The translations under genes were made by a program, and so were the position numbers. Below the pieces are notes generated by a model, which made no database searches, had not been told where the DNA came from, and worked only from the letters and a program-made list of their open reading frames with translations. 64,000 bases of DNA from Nilaparvata lugens (Eukaryota > Arthropoda > Insecta > Hemiptera > Delphacidae), in assembly GCF_014356525.2 (NCBI RefSeq), contig NC_052511.1, positions 35,369,121 to 35,433,120 of the forward strand, written 5' to 3'. Of the stretch, positions 25,334 to 37,443 are shown in pieces; the stretch's first letter is position 1, and each line of letters opens with the position of its first letter.

Positions 25334-25696
25334 TCAGGTGATAGATTGTTTCACAGTCGGGACGCTACTACAGTAAAAAGAGGAGTTGTACATAACTGTG
25401 CGGTGGAGTGGAATTTGTAGGAAATACTGGTGCTGCCGTGTGTTTCTTTGGTGGATGTGCGCAAGAGGGGTGAATCTCTCCTTCAGATACTGCGGGCCCT
25501 TGCCCTCGACAACTAGGTGATATACAAGACATAACATGAAGTATTGTCTCCGGTCCTTCAGTTTCAGCCATTGCAGTCTCCTATAGAAAGGTGTGATATG
25601 GTCATCCCTTCTTGCATCATATATGAACCTAACTTCATAGTTCAATGCACGCTGCAATTTCATATTAAGCTCCCCAGTCATGTCATTGTACACCAT
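25334..25696 (-). pseudogene. Jockey-like non-LTR retrotransposon, C-terminal ORF2 fragment
   Basis: The 120-codon frame matches the thumb/C-terminal part of Jockey-type ORF2. Motifs in order are LQRALNYEVRFIYD, RDDHITPFYRRLQWL, RRQYFMLCLVYHLV, PQYLKERF, and a QIPLHRTVMYNSSF block near the end. The same frame stays open upstream to about 25750 without a start, so this is 5'-truncated. It stops early after NSSFYCSS, where intact copies continue into a WN-LP block. The 3' untranslated part appears to extend toward 24800, next to a copy of the dispersed repeat seen at 4625 and 8285. Decayed; no polymerase motif present. Confidence 0.75.
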
Positions 25697-26499
25697 GCTG
25701 CCTAAATCAATGATGAATGAAGAATTAATAAAGTTAAAAGAATTTACAAGATGAACTCAATGATTGATTGGATCAAACCAGATTGACCTACAGTTAGACT
25801 CCAGCAATATTGGACTCGTATGCGAGAAAAGATCCTTGTTGACTCTATAATTCAATCTGTATAACGATACCATACACCAGATCGAGCTAAATTTAGGACC
25901 AGAGTCGGACTCTTGTTGACTCTAGAATCCAATGTGTATGAATATAGCATATACCAGATTGTACCCGAGTTAGACTCCAGCAACATTCATCTCGTATGAG
26001 AGACAAAATCCTTAGATCAAGTTCTGCTATTAAAAAGAACGACTAGCAGTCAGATTGTTCACAATAAATGAAACAATCACTCACTGTGACAACAACATCT
26101 TTCGGCAGGTCCACTATCTTCTTGGTTGTCAAAAATCAGACTGATAGTCGTTCCTTTTAATAGCAAAAAGTGATGTAATAATAAGCAGTTCGTGATGGAA
26201 AACAAAATTGAAGAACAAAACCTTGTTGACTCTAGAATCCAATCTGTATAACGACACCATATTAAACTAGAGTCAGACTCAGCAACATCGGACTCGTATG
26301 CGAGGCGAGACATCGCTAGCAATGAAGTGAGTTACGACATTCTTGGAATAGCCGGCCTGTGATTCGAGCTGGTGACCGCCAATAAACCAAATTCACTCCG
26401 CTCATTGACTCCACTTTATAGCGCTAATGTCCATTACCCTTGAAAGCCAACCTCTATAGGCCGCTACTGCTACTACTCTGGTGTGTTATTTATGCCAAA

Positions 26500-27268
26500 T
26501 TTATGTTGTGTGGCACTGCTCTGAGGGTAGGATGGCTTCATTTGCAATGGAATTTAGAGATTACTGCACAGTTTTGTTGTGTTTCCCTGTGTTGTTATGA
26601 ATGAGTGTGTTGAAAAAATTGTGTAGAGTTAGGAGTTTATAATTTTCTATTTCATAAAGATAAGCTGGATTAATGGTATGTGGCACTGCTCTGAGGGTAG
26701 GATGGCTTCATTTGCAATGTAATTTACAGAGTTCTGAAAAGTTGTGTTGTGTTTTTCTTAGTCATTATTAGTGTATTGGAAAATTGTGTGGGGTGAGGCA
26801 GTTTATAATTTTCTATTTTAAAAAGATAAGATAAATTAATGGTTCGTAGCACTGCTCTGAAGGTGAGATGGCTTCATTTGCAATGGAATTTACAGAGTGC
26901 TGCACAGTTTTGTTGTGTTTTTCTTAGTCATTATTAGTGTATTGGAAAATTGTGTGGAGTGAGGCAGTCCATAGTTTTCTATTTCATAGAGATAAGCTGG
27001 ATTAATGGTATGTAGCACTGCTCTGAGGGTAGGATAGCTTCATTTGCAATGGAATTTACAAAGTTCTGAACGGTTTTGTTGTGTTTTCCTGCATCCGTAC
27101 GAAAGTGTGTTGAAAAATTGTGTGGGGTGAGGCAGTCCATAGTTTTCTATTTCATGGAATTTCATAAAGATAAGCTGGATTAATGGTATGTAGCACTGCT
27201 CTGAGGGTAGGATGGCTTCATGTGCAATGGAATTTACAGAGTACATCACAGTTTTGTTGTGTTTTCCT
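26500..27268 (+). repeat. Tandem array of about 168-bp units, left part
   Basis: Units contain TAGCACTGCTCTGAGGGTAG, GGCTTCATTTGCAATGGAAT, CAGTTTTGTTGTG, AAATTGTGTGG and TTCATAAAGATAAGCTGG in order. The TTTTGTTGTG marker recurs near 26570, 26739, 26909, 27076 and 27249, giving spacings of 167-173 bp. Interrupted by the hAT element at 27269. Confidence 0.9.
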
Positions 27269-30148
27269 TAGGGATGTCAATCCCGGGATCCCGGGATCCC
27301 GAATCCCGGGATCCCGGCCATTTTTGATACCTAACAATCCCGGGATTTTTCAGCGTCAATCCCGGGATTTTCGGGATTGTTAACATGAAATTGTGAATCA
27401 TATTTTTCCAAAAACAATTCAATATGGAATTTATTTACGGTGATGAATGTGAGTTTTTATAACTAATTTATTGCTCTAAGTGTTTGACTAGTTTATTCTA
27501 CAGGCACAGCCTACAGTTGCATATTATACATAATATTGATTGTATACTGTACTCTGTACTAACTGGCTTAATAGAATTCGCATTATCAGTTCGCATAATT
27601 GGCAGAATGGTTGTTGATCGTTGTTATGTCTCTACACTTGTTTCTGTTTACACAGCACCACAATTACCAGTCTAGACGGCGCAATATTTGCAATAGTGCT
27701 GATGGCATTTCCTTGAATTGCATTCCGAACTTTGAAAATACTTCAGAAATCAGACATAAAAAAGCACTAACGATTCACTCTCTGTCTAATTATTCCTCTT
27801 CTCTTCCTCTATCATAAGTAGAATATCTAGTTGAAGTAAATATTATAGTTGGCTCTACGAAATTTCATTTGGTAATGTAGTGGTTCAGCTTTCGCGTTGT
27901 TTGGTCGGTATGGCGTTACGGTCTTACAAAAAGTATTCTATTTTATTATTAATATTATCAATTCAAGTGATATTAATTCACTTTACAGTATGGCCAGTTT
28001 CACACGGCAGAGACCTCGCTCCTGGAATATCATATTACGGAAGATCATATTTCATATTTTGCAGCTCTCCTGTACTTTCACATGGGGATCTTAGGAATAA
28101 GCCGACAGATCCAACAACTATGCCGACGTTTGCTCAAACCTATGACTCATCACTTTTTCTCAAAGTCTAACTTCCTTAAAAATATAGATAGAAGATTTCT
28201 GATTTCGGATTTGGATTCAGCGACCTCAAATTCTTTAAAGCGTAAGTCCCATTTTCAAAAATACCCGAAAACAAGGGAGTTATAGCTGTTTTCAATATAG
28301 CTTTCCATTATCATATGATTATATAGTACATACTAAGATAATAATACTCCTGCCTCACAAAGGGACAGGCAAAGGTTTTAAGAAGTTTTTGAACACCTGA
28401 GAAGTTTATACATAAACATTTAAAATTTTTAAAAATTCTAGTTTTCCAAAAAAATATTGAACTATGAAAAGATGAATCCAAATATGAAATCATAAATCAT
28501 CTCCACTCATCACCCAATAAAATAGGAGGAAAAGGAATGTTGTACAGTAAAATTCACTGAATTTCAATTGTCATTCAACAATCCAATTTATCAGGTTCAA
28601 ATCGTTGAATATCACTTTAAATTCCCAGCAATTATTGACTATTTCTTTTTACAATCAGAAAAATCTATTATGAACATACAGTATAAACATTGTGCTGATC
28701 TGAATCGATCTATGGTAATAATAGGAATTGAGAGAATAGAAAATGTCATGCAATTCCAAGTAGTGATGTCTGTGTATTAGAACTGCTGAGTTGATAATGC
28801 ATACTGAAAAAAAGTCATGAATAGCTCAGACCAGCCTGGCGACTTTGATGCTTTTGAAACCAGAATCTTGTTTTATTTTTATTAAAGAATGATACGGAAT
28901 GAAAACCATGTATCATAGTACAAAGCTTTGTATCATGAGTAAGATTGACAATCATGGCTTGTCGATTTTAGTTGCTGACCTAAATCCTCATTCCTCAGTC
29001 GTAGAACTATGAACATTTGCCTTTTATGTCATATACCGTCGACACAAACTTATGAAATTTATGAAAAGCTTGATAGCTTGAATAGTGATCTGATATTTGT
29101 TACACGTTTTTATTCTAAGACATAATATGTCTTAGACTAATTTTTAATGTTTCTTCAATCGGCAGGAAAACTTTGGTTTTTCAAAGTTATCTTACTCCCT
29201 TATTTTGGGGTATTTTCAGAAATCAAGATAAATAACCTACCAAATTTCCTACACGAATACAGTGTAAGTTGTATTATAATAGCTAGAGTACTTACGTACT
29301 GTATAGTACAGTACCTGTTCGTTTTTACCGTATTATTATATGATAATAGAAAGCTTTATTAAAAACAGCCATAACTTCCTTGTTTTCGGATATTTTCGAA
29401 AACGGGACTTACGCTTTAAAGAATTTGGGGTCGCTGAATCCAAATCCGAAATCAGAAATCTTCTATCTATATTTTTAAGGAAGTTAGACTTTGAGAAAAA
29501 AGTGATGAGTCATACTTTGTGGAAACGTCGGCACAGTTGTTAGATCTTGCCTCTGCTTGCCTCGAGGGGAAAAGACGTGACAAAACGAGGTTCCTGGATA
29601 GGAGTCACCATGTGAAAGACACGATTTGACTCAATGTACTTCGACAAAAAAACGAGAACACTGTTCAGTGTTCAAGTTGCACGTCTCCTATCGTGTGAAA
29701 GAGGCCTATTTGACGTAATTTAAGTGTGAGCTCTATCCCGTCCTGATGTAGGATGGAAATGCTTTTGTTCTACATAAAGAACACTCTGATGAGGTATCTT
29801 GCTTTCCTCAGTTCTCACTATCATCTGGGATACAGCAAATTTGAGGTAGGACATGAAATGAAACAGTTACTCCTAATCTTGAAAACATTTATAGAAATAG
29901 AATGTTCAATTTTAATATTATTCCCAAGTATTTTTTTTTTTCATTTTAATAATAGTCTCTCCCTCTTTAATGGGCCATTTTTCATCTCCACACACTGTTA
30001 CTGAACATGTAATTGGAGAGGAAATATTGGTTAAAATGCATAAAACTGATTTTTGCCAATCCCGGGATCACTCCCGGGATCCCGGGATTGATATTGGATA
30101 ATCCTGAAATACCGGGATTGGAAATCAGTCCCGGGATTGACATCCCTA
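27269..30148 (+). mobile_element. hAT-type DNA transposon, non-autonomous
   Basis: Perfect 20-bp terminal inverted repeats TAGGGATGTCAATCCCGGGA and an exact 8-bp target duplication GTTTTCCT (27261-27268 and 30149-30156). Removing the element and one duplication restores a normal 168-bp repeat unit. Subterminal clusters of CCCGGGATC lie within 110 bp of each end and may be transposase sites. 2880 bp with no transposase ORF. Contains a nested fold-back element (27991-29706). Confidence 0.93.
27991..29706 (+). mobile_element. Fold-back element nested in the hAT element
   Basis: Termini GGCCAGTTTCACACGGCAG and (inverted) GGCCTCTTTCACACGATAG, flanked on both sides by TAT/TA. Inside, arms at about 28095-28330 and 29333-29555 are long inverted repeats (for example TAGATAGAAGATTTCTGATT on both). 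The centre has no recognised gene. Confidence 0.75.
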
Positions 30149-32800
30149 GTTTTCCTGCATCCTTACGAGCGTATGTTTAAAAATTGTGTGGGGTGAGCCT
30201 GTTTATAATTTTCTATTTCATGAAGATAAGCTGGATTGATGGTTTGAAGCACTGCTCTGAGGGTAGGATGGCTTCATTTGCAATGGAATTTAGAGATTAC
30301 TGCACAGTTTTGTTGTGTTTTCCTTTATCCTTACGAAAGTGTGTTGAAAAATTGTGTGGGGTGAGGCAGTTTAAAATTTTCTATTTCATAAAGATAAGCA
30401 GAATTAATGGTATGTAGCACTGCTCTGATGGTAGGATATTCATTTGCAATGGAATTTACAGAGTGCAGCACAGTTTTGTTGTGTTTTCCTGCATACTTAC
30501 GAGAGTGTGTTGAAAAATTGTGTGAGGTGAGGCAGTCCATAGTTTTCTATTTCATAAAGATAAGCTGGATTAATGGTATGTAGCACTGCTCTGATGGTAG
30601 GATGGCTTCATTTGTAATAGAATTCACAAAGTTCTGAACAGTTTTGTTGTGTTTTCCTGCATCCTTACGGGAGTGTGTTGAAAAATTGTGTGGGGTGAGG
30701 CAGTTTATAGTTATCTATTTCATAAAGATAAGCTGAATCAATTGTATGTAGCATAGCTCTGAGGTTAAAATGGCTTCATTTGCAATGTAATTTAGAGACT
30801 ACTGCACAGTTCTGTTGTGTTTTCCTACATCCGTACGAGAGTGTGTTGAAAAATAGTGTGGGGTGATGCAGTTTATAATTTTCTATTTCATAAAGATAAG
30901 CTGGATTAAAGGTTTGTAGCACTGCTCTGACGGTGAGATGGCTTCATTTGCAATGAAAGTTACACAGTGCAGTACAGTTTTGTTGTGTTTTCCCGCATCC
31001 TTACGAGAGTGTGTTGAAAAATTGTGTGGTGTGAGGCAGTTTATAATTTTCTATTTCATAAAGATAAGCTGGATAAATTTTATGTAGCTCTGCTCTGATG
31101 GTAGGATAGCTTCATTTGCAATGGAATTCAGAGATTACTGCACAGTTTTGTTGTGTTTCCCTGTGTTATTATGAATGAGTGTGTTGAAAAAATTGTGTGG
31201 AGTTAGGAGTTTATAATTTTCTATTTCATAAAGATAAGCTGAGTTAATGGTATGTAGCACTGCTCTGATGGTAGGATAGCTTCATTTGCAATGGAATTTA
31301 CACAGTGCAGCACAGTTTTGTTGTGTTTTCCTGTATTCTTACGAGAGTGGGTTGAAAAATTGTGTGGGGTTAGGCAGTTTATAATTTTCTATTTCATAAA
31401 GATAAGTTGGATCAATTGTATGTAGCACAGCTCTAAGGGTAGGATGGCTTCATTTGCAATGGAATTTAAAGATTACTGCACAGTTTTGTTGTGTTTTCCT
31501 GCATCCTTACGAGAGTGTGTTGAAAAATTGTTTGGGGTGAGGCAGTCCATAGTTTTCTATTCCATAAAGATGAGCTGGATAATTGGTATGTGGCACTGCT
31601 CTGAGGATAGGATAGCTTCATTTGCAATGGAATTTACAGAGTGCTGCACAGTTTTTTTGTGTTTTCCTGCATCCTTACGAGAGTGTGTTGAAGAATTGTG
31701 TGGGGTGAGGCAGTTTATAGTTTTCTATTCCATAAAGATAAGCTGGATTAATGGTATGTAGCACTTCTCTGATGGTAGGATGGCTCCATTTCCAATAGAA
31801 TTCACAAAGTTCTGAACAGTTTTGTTGTGTTTTTCTTAGTCATCATGAGTGTATTGGATTAGGCAGTTTATAGTTCTCTATTCCATAAAGATAAGTTGAA
31901 TTGATGGTATGTATGGTTGAATTAATGATGGCTTCATTTGCAATGAGATTTACAGAGTTGTGAATAGTATTGTTGTGTTTCCCTGTGTTATTATGAATGA
32001 GTGTGTTGAGTTGAAAGAATGTGACAAATGTTTTCATTCCAACAAATTCAGATGAGTGCCTAATTCATTATGTGTAGTATTGATCTTCACAGAGGATGGT
32101 TTCATTTCAATGGAATAATTTACAGAGTTCTGCACAGTTTTTCGACGTTTCCCTGTGTCCTTATGAGAGTTTGTTGAAAAAAAAATGTGAAGTGCACCAG
32201 TTTGTGATTTGCATTTTTCTCTTATTCGATTGAGTCGAGTTGAGTTTATTTTATGTAGATCGAGTCTTATTTAGAGTTTATTTTGTGTGATTGAGTCAAG
32301 TTGAGTTTATTTTTTGTATATCTTCAGAGAAGATGGCTTCATTTGCAATGGAATTTACAGACTACTGTACAGTTTTGTGTGACGTTTCCCTGTGTTCTTA
32401 TGAGAGTTTGTTGAAAAAATTGTGTAGAGTGAGCCAGTTTGTGATTTTTTATTTTATCAATTTCATTTGAAATAAATTCATACATTTGAGTGTGAAATTT
32501 ATTTTGTGTAGCAAATTTGTGGGTGGGATGGCTTCAATTGCTATCAAATTCACAGATTTCTGTACAATTTTCCCATGTTTTCCTGTGTTCTCATGAGAAT
32601 GCTGTGCCGAGTTTGAAGGAAAAATTATAGTGTTCACCGGTTCGTGATTTTTCTATTTCAAAGATTCCAGTTCAGTGCCAAATTTGCTATTGTCGCTTTT
32701 CCTTGTTGGTTATAGATGACCGATGGCCGATTGCTTCATTTGACATGGAATTTCCAGATTCATGTTTAGTTTTGTTGCTTTCCCTTGTGTTCTCATAAAA
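30149..32800 (+). repeat. Tandem array of about 168-bp units, right part
   Basis: Continues the left array in the same orientation. Marker positions are near 30308, 30473, 30640, 30810, 30976, 31146, 31315, 31484, 31650, 31818 and 31970 (mostly 165-170 bp apart, last 152). From 32040 to 32800 the units become progressively unrecognisable. About 20 units in total. Short ORFs here (for example 31444-31761) are repeat translations. Confidence 0.9.
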
Positions 32801-32890
32801 ATGTTTTGTGAGTATAAATGAAAATCTAAATTTCAGTACCCTTTTTAAAATAATTTTGTCACGACATGTTTCGGCTGTATTATAATATCA

Positions 32891-33569
32891 CTAGCCGTCA
32901 GGCTCGCTTCGCTCGCCGTATCCGTCTAGCCAGGGGGCTCCGCCCCCTGGACCCCCGACAGGATCGTCGAAGAATGAGATCAGCAGGCTCGCTTCGCTCG
33001 CCTGCATTTTTCATTTGAGCATTTTTATCATATGTTAGGACGATCCAGTCGGGGGTCCAGACTAAACGTCTGGCTAAACGGATATGGCGAGCGAAGCGAG
33101 CCTGACGGCTTGTAATATAATATTCCCAGGATTGAAGTAGCAGTGCCCGAACAGTTTTTCCGCGATAAATGCATTCAAATCTTCAACTTGGTGCCAACCC
33201 AACAAAGTCAACTCAACTTAATGCCAACCTGACAAAATTATTAATTTAGTTGCCAGTTAACAACTGTTTTGAAGAGGTACTCTATCTAGATTATAGTTCT
33301 ATAGTAACATATGATATGGAAAATTTCAATTATAATTAAGAGATTGGGAGAAGAAGAATATACATGCTAAAAGACGAACTTTAAACCCTTAAAAACAACC
33401 CTTAGAGTTAAAATATTGCCAAAAGATTTCTTAGTGCGCCTCTAAAGGGCCAACTGAACATACCCACCAAATTTGAACGTTTTTGGTCCAGTAGATTTTT
33501 AGTTCTGCGAGTGAGTGAGTGAGTCAGTCAGTCAGTGAGTGAGTGCCATTTCGCTTTTATATATATAGA
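32891..33569 (-). mobile_element. Helitron-like element, family B, copy 3
   Basis: On the minus strand it starts TCTATATATATAAAAGCGAA and ends GAGCCTGACGGCTAG/T. The 3' part contains the same large inverted repeat as copy 1. Confidence 0.7.
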
Positions 33570-34542
33570 TCATTGAGTGATTGGGAACATGTCGTGACAG
33601 AATAATTTCAAAAAAGGTACTCAGACTCATATTTTTATTTATATTCAAAAGTTCGATGGAGGAACGAGGGCGGTACGAGGGCGGTACGAGGGAGGAGCGT
33701 GCTCGGTGCGGGTTGGAAGAGCGTATATGGGTACGCAGCTTTATATACACAACAGTAAATCAACTAACAGTTATAAGTTTACATTCAACAGTTATAATTA
33801 TGTAAACTTACAGTTTAGTTCTTGTTGAAACTGCTAATTTATATCATTGAGGAAAGATTTCTCCTCCAATTCGTTCATGGTTGAATCAAGTAGTGCAGTT
33901 GCGGTTGAAACAGCATTGATGAGAGCCGGAGTAATTTTATTACATTGCAGTAGTGTTGAAATTCATGAATTTCCCCATAAACAACAAGGTTTGTTGCACT
34001 GAGAAACAAACTCCACTGCCATACTCGTTCTTTCGCTGGTAAATCCCATATTTTTCATCTATATTCAAAGAAGAGTAGCAGTCTAATGCAGTTCATTATC
34101 GTGCAGAGAATAGCCAGCTTCAATTACATTTCAACGAATAAATGCATTGTCCAGTATTCACGAACAAATAAACATATGTATGTTCCACGTTCTACGACAT
34201 GGAATAATACATTACAATTACATTCAAACACATTCGAATACATTGTTCACTCAAATAAACAAAAACATTGCTGGCTAAACACCAATACAATGTACGTTGA
34301 ATAACCGAAACTGTAGGATAACGGAGACTCTATTGCAGCTGCAGTTTGTATAATCAAATCTGTGTTTTATTGTAATAGGATACTTATATCAGCAACATGA
34401 GTTATGATTCAAAGCTATTTTGTTGGCCGGAATATGGTATGGTTATAGCTCATATGAAGCCCTATAGGAATAAGGCTGGAATAGTGGCTGAGATCAGCGT
34501 TGATTTGAAGTGAAAAATCTCCATCATATCCAAAATGAGAAG

Positions 34543-34678
34543 AAAACACACATATGTTGTCAAATTCTACAGTTTCATTTGGTACAGGACCATGACTTCG
34601 TGATCACACACGTCACATTTTCAACCATGGTTCTGAACCAAATGAAACTGTAGAATTTGACAACATATGTGTGTTTTT
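34543..34678. repeat. Hairpin-forming inverted repeat, arms about 50 bp
   Basis: Left arm has CACACATATGTTGTCAAATT, right arm its complement; about 30 bp of loop centred at 34610. Arms are nearly perfect. Confidence 0.8.
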
Positions 34679-34944
34679 ATTTCATTATTCAACAGTTCTA
34701 CAACATCGACAGTGACTCAGTCGAATTCTTCATCATATCGTCTAAAATAAAATATATACAGAGAAATAAAAAGTTTATCAGTGAAAAATCATGTAAGATT
34801 ATGGACTGTATTTCAAATTTCTACTAGATTTAAAATCAATGAATAACGAACGCCTTTCAAAATCAATGAAGTGACGAAGAGGACCTCTGCCTCAATCAGA
34901 ATCCGTACACAGAACAAGAAAAATAGCTGAATGTGATGACTTAT

Positions 34945-35038
34945 AAAAGAAGCCATCTTATAAGAAATGCCTTCTCTGATTGTTTCTCGTGAAATTAATC
35001 GCGGTTGAAATTCAACTGGCTTTTGTCCAACCGGCGCT
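34945..35038 (+). mobile_element. Partial MITE, CCGGTTGCACAAAAG family
   Basis: Only the right half is present, ending TTTTGTCCAACCGGCGC. The left terminus is missing. Confidence 0.5.
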
Positions 35039-35475
35039 TACCAAATCTAATTAATCCCTATTGAACAAGAGCGTCAGATCAGCCATCAGCCTTATCTAGA
35101 CTGAATTCAAAATTCTCGCGCGAACAAATCATGACATTGGGGAAGAATATAGATCCAATCTTAATTTAAAAATCTGGATACAAAACAAAAAATCTTGTAC
35201 CATCGAATAATGGTTGAAATACTGTACATTTATGGAATTAATATTCTGCCAAAGAATTATATTGTTCACTTGAAATGATCAGTAACGATGGAACATTCAT
35301 AGATAAATCACTGTTGAAACCTACACACTAAACTCCACAAATATTGTCAGTTAGCATTAAGTTCGTGACACTCGTGCATCGGAACCCACCCAAAAACTGT
35401 ATGAGTACCGTATTTACCTAAAAGTCCAATCATGAACTAGTTATCCACCCTTAAAATCATTTTGGCATTATCCTC

Positions 35476-36075
35476 AATAAATAAACACATTTAGGCCACA
35501 TGAATAACAATCAGTTATCAAACTGAAATCAATGTAGATGTAGATCAATTTTCATAAATACATCCTAATTTATCCACCAACAATTCTAGCCTCATAATCA
35601 GCATCATATTCAGCAAATAAAAAGAAAGATCAATTCACTTGCATTAGAATTTGTTTATTTGTTATCAAACTGAAATCAATTTAGATGTAAAGTATTTTGA
35701 TGACAAATCAATTTGGTCAATTTATTCTCCCAAATATCCACCATTGAATAACATGTAACTATCTATAAATTAATAAATATCTATAATAAATAAACACATT
35801 TAAGCCACATGAATAACAATCAGTTATCAAACTGGAATCAATGTTGATGTAGATCAACTTCCATAAATACATCCTACTTTATCCACCAACAAGTCTAGGC
35901 TCCTATCAGCATCATATTCAGCAAATACAAAGAAAGATCAATTCACTTGCATTAGAATTTGTTTATTTGTTATCAAACTGAAATCAATTTAGATGTAAAT
36001 TATTTTGATGACAAATAAATTTGGTTAATTTATTCCCCTAAATATCCACCATTGAATAACATGTAACTATATCTC
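35476..36075 (+). repeat. Tandem duplication, about 309 bp x 2
   Basis: Both units share CACATGAATAACAATCAGTT, CATCATATTCAGCAAATA and CCACCATTGAATAACATGTA, offset by 308-309 bp. The second unit ends at the stop codon of the ORF at 36067-36291. Confidence 0.85.
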
Positions 36076-36291
36076 TAAATTTGCCGAACAATCAACATCC
36101 ACGGTAACAAACACACATTTGCTATTCAATGGTCCTTCAATGTTGAACATTGATTCATTGTCGGCTACCGGCAGCACGAATCGGAGACGGCCGGAATTTA
36201 ACAATAACTCGGTTGCCTTGTTAGCGAGAGCACAAGATTGATAGATTCGCGAGCAGCCAGAACCATCAATTACTGCACTAGTTAATTGCAT
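36067..36291 (-). CDS. Candidate small ORF, unknown
   Basis: 74 codons, starting MQLTSAVIDGSGC and ending SANLEI. I do not recognise it. In favour: a purine at -3 of the start (GACAATGC), base composition more balanced than its surroundings, and codons without obvious simple repeat. Against: no signal peptide, domain or intron signal, short length and location among repeats. A CACGTG E-box lies about 45 bp upstream of the start on this strand. It could be an exon of a nested gene, a retroposed fragment or chance. Confidence 0.2.
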   Translation of the reverse strand: MQLTSAVIDGSGCSRIYQSCALANKATELLLNSGRLRFVLPVADNESMFNIEGPLNSKCVFVTVDVDCSANLEI

Positions 36292-36628
36292 TGTCGACTA
36301 AACTGTTGTCAACTGTTGTCAACTGAATGACACGTGCACCTCAAATAAGTACAGATGTCTCACTCTGGCAAATTTGGAAATTGGGTCATATATGGAGAGA
36401 AATGAGTCTAGTTTATTACTTAATTGACATGGAATGGTAGGTAGAATTATCAGCAGGATTGTGTCTAATTGTCTATGTTACTGTTGCTTGAATTGGTTTT
36501 TCACATTGATTTCTACATGGATGCAGGTTAGATGTCCAGTGAGATCGGACTCCCCATAATAATAGGTTAGTTGAAATTGAGATAGAAATTGTAGGATTGG
36601 AATCCTGAAAGATTAAGAACAATAATAG

Positions 36629-36832
36629 TGAATGAAAAATGCTGAGTAATTGTCAAAAAACGACAGATTCATTGATACTCTGGTTTTGGTTATTACACCA
36701 TTCTCAATCTCTGATAAACTGAGATCAGAGTTTATCAGAGATTGACAATGGTGTAATAACAGGAACCGGTCTTTCTAAGTATCAATAAATCTGTAGTTTT
36801 TTGACAATTTCTCAGTCTTTTTCATTCAATAT
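36629..36832. mobile_element. Palindromic MITE, CCGGTCTTTCTA family, copy 1
   Basis: Inverted arms containing ATTGTCAAAAAAC, TGGTTATTACACCATT and TCAATCTCTGATAAACT. Same family as 59451-59637; a shorter derivative is at 39989-40093. Confidence 0.75.
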
Positions 36833-37443
36833 GAAAGAACAATATCAACTTCTCAACTACACAAAAAGTGAACAATAATAGTTAAATCACTTTTTGCTAT
36901 TAGAAAAAAGTGATTTAATGATAAGCAGTTCGTGATGGAAAACAACATTGAAGAATTCAATAATAGTTCTTACCTCATCAATACCTTGGTCCAAATGATT
37001 TATTATTCAATAGGAATAAAGTTTGTTTCATGAGGATTGCTTATGTGACTCTGTTACCTTTAATGGAGGGTTGAATAGATTGATCAATTTCTTTGCAAGA
37101 TTTTGAAGTGAGTCCGTCATGGAATATGGAATATACTCCGGTTGAATCTCTAGCCCCTTTACTCAAGCTGTTCCACAATGTCTCCCCCATCACCATCATC
37201 TCCTTAAATAACCTCCTTTTTCTTCTCCATCGTCAACATTGCCACTGTTTCTTAAGAGTAAGGCTAGGCACACACCAGTTAGTCAAGACAAGACATGATC
37301 AGACACGTTAAGTCTTAATACTTCACATTGTTGCTTAAGACGCAACTCACACTGATTAGTATTTGCAATTAGACATGACTCCATAAGCAACTATGTGAAG
37401 TATTGTGACTAAACGTGTTTAGTTTTGTCCTGACTAAGTGGGG

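Noticed and set aside
28090..29560. hAT transposase ORF within 27269-30148
   Set aside because: All ORFs are under about 100 codons and show no transposase motif; the paired sequences are inverted arms.
31444..31761. 105-codon ORF in the 168-bp array with repeated peptide blocks
   Set aside because: It spans two repeat units and is open only because the unit length is near a multiple of three there; neighbouring units are closed.
26500..32800. CRISPR-like or centromeric array
   Set aside because: Units are contiguous without unique spacers, so not CRISPR; nothing beyond unit length supports a centromeric role.
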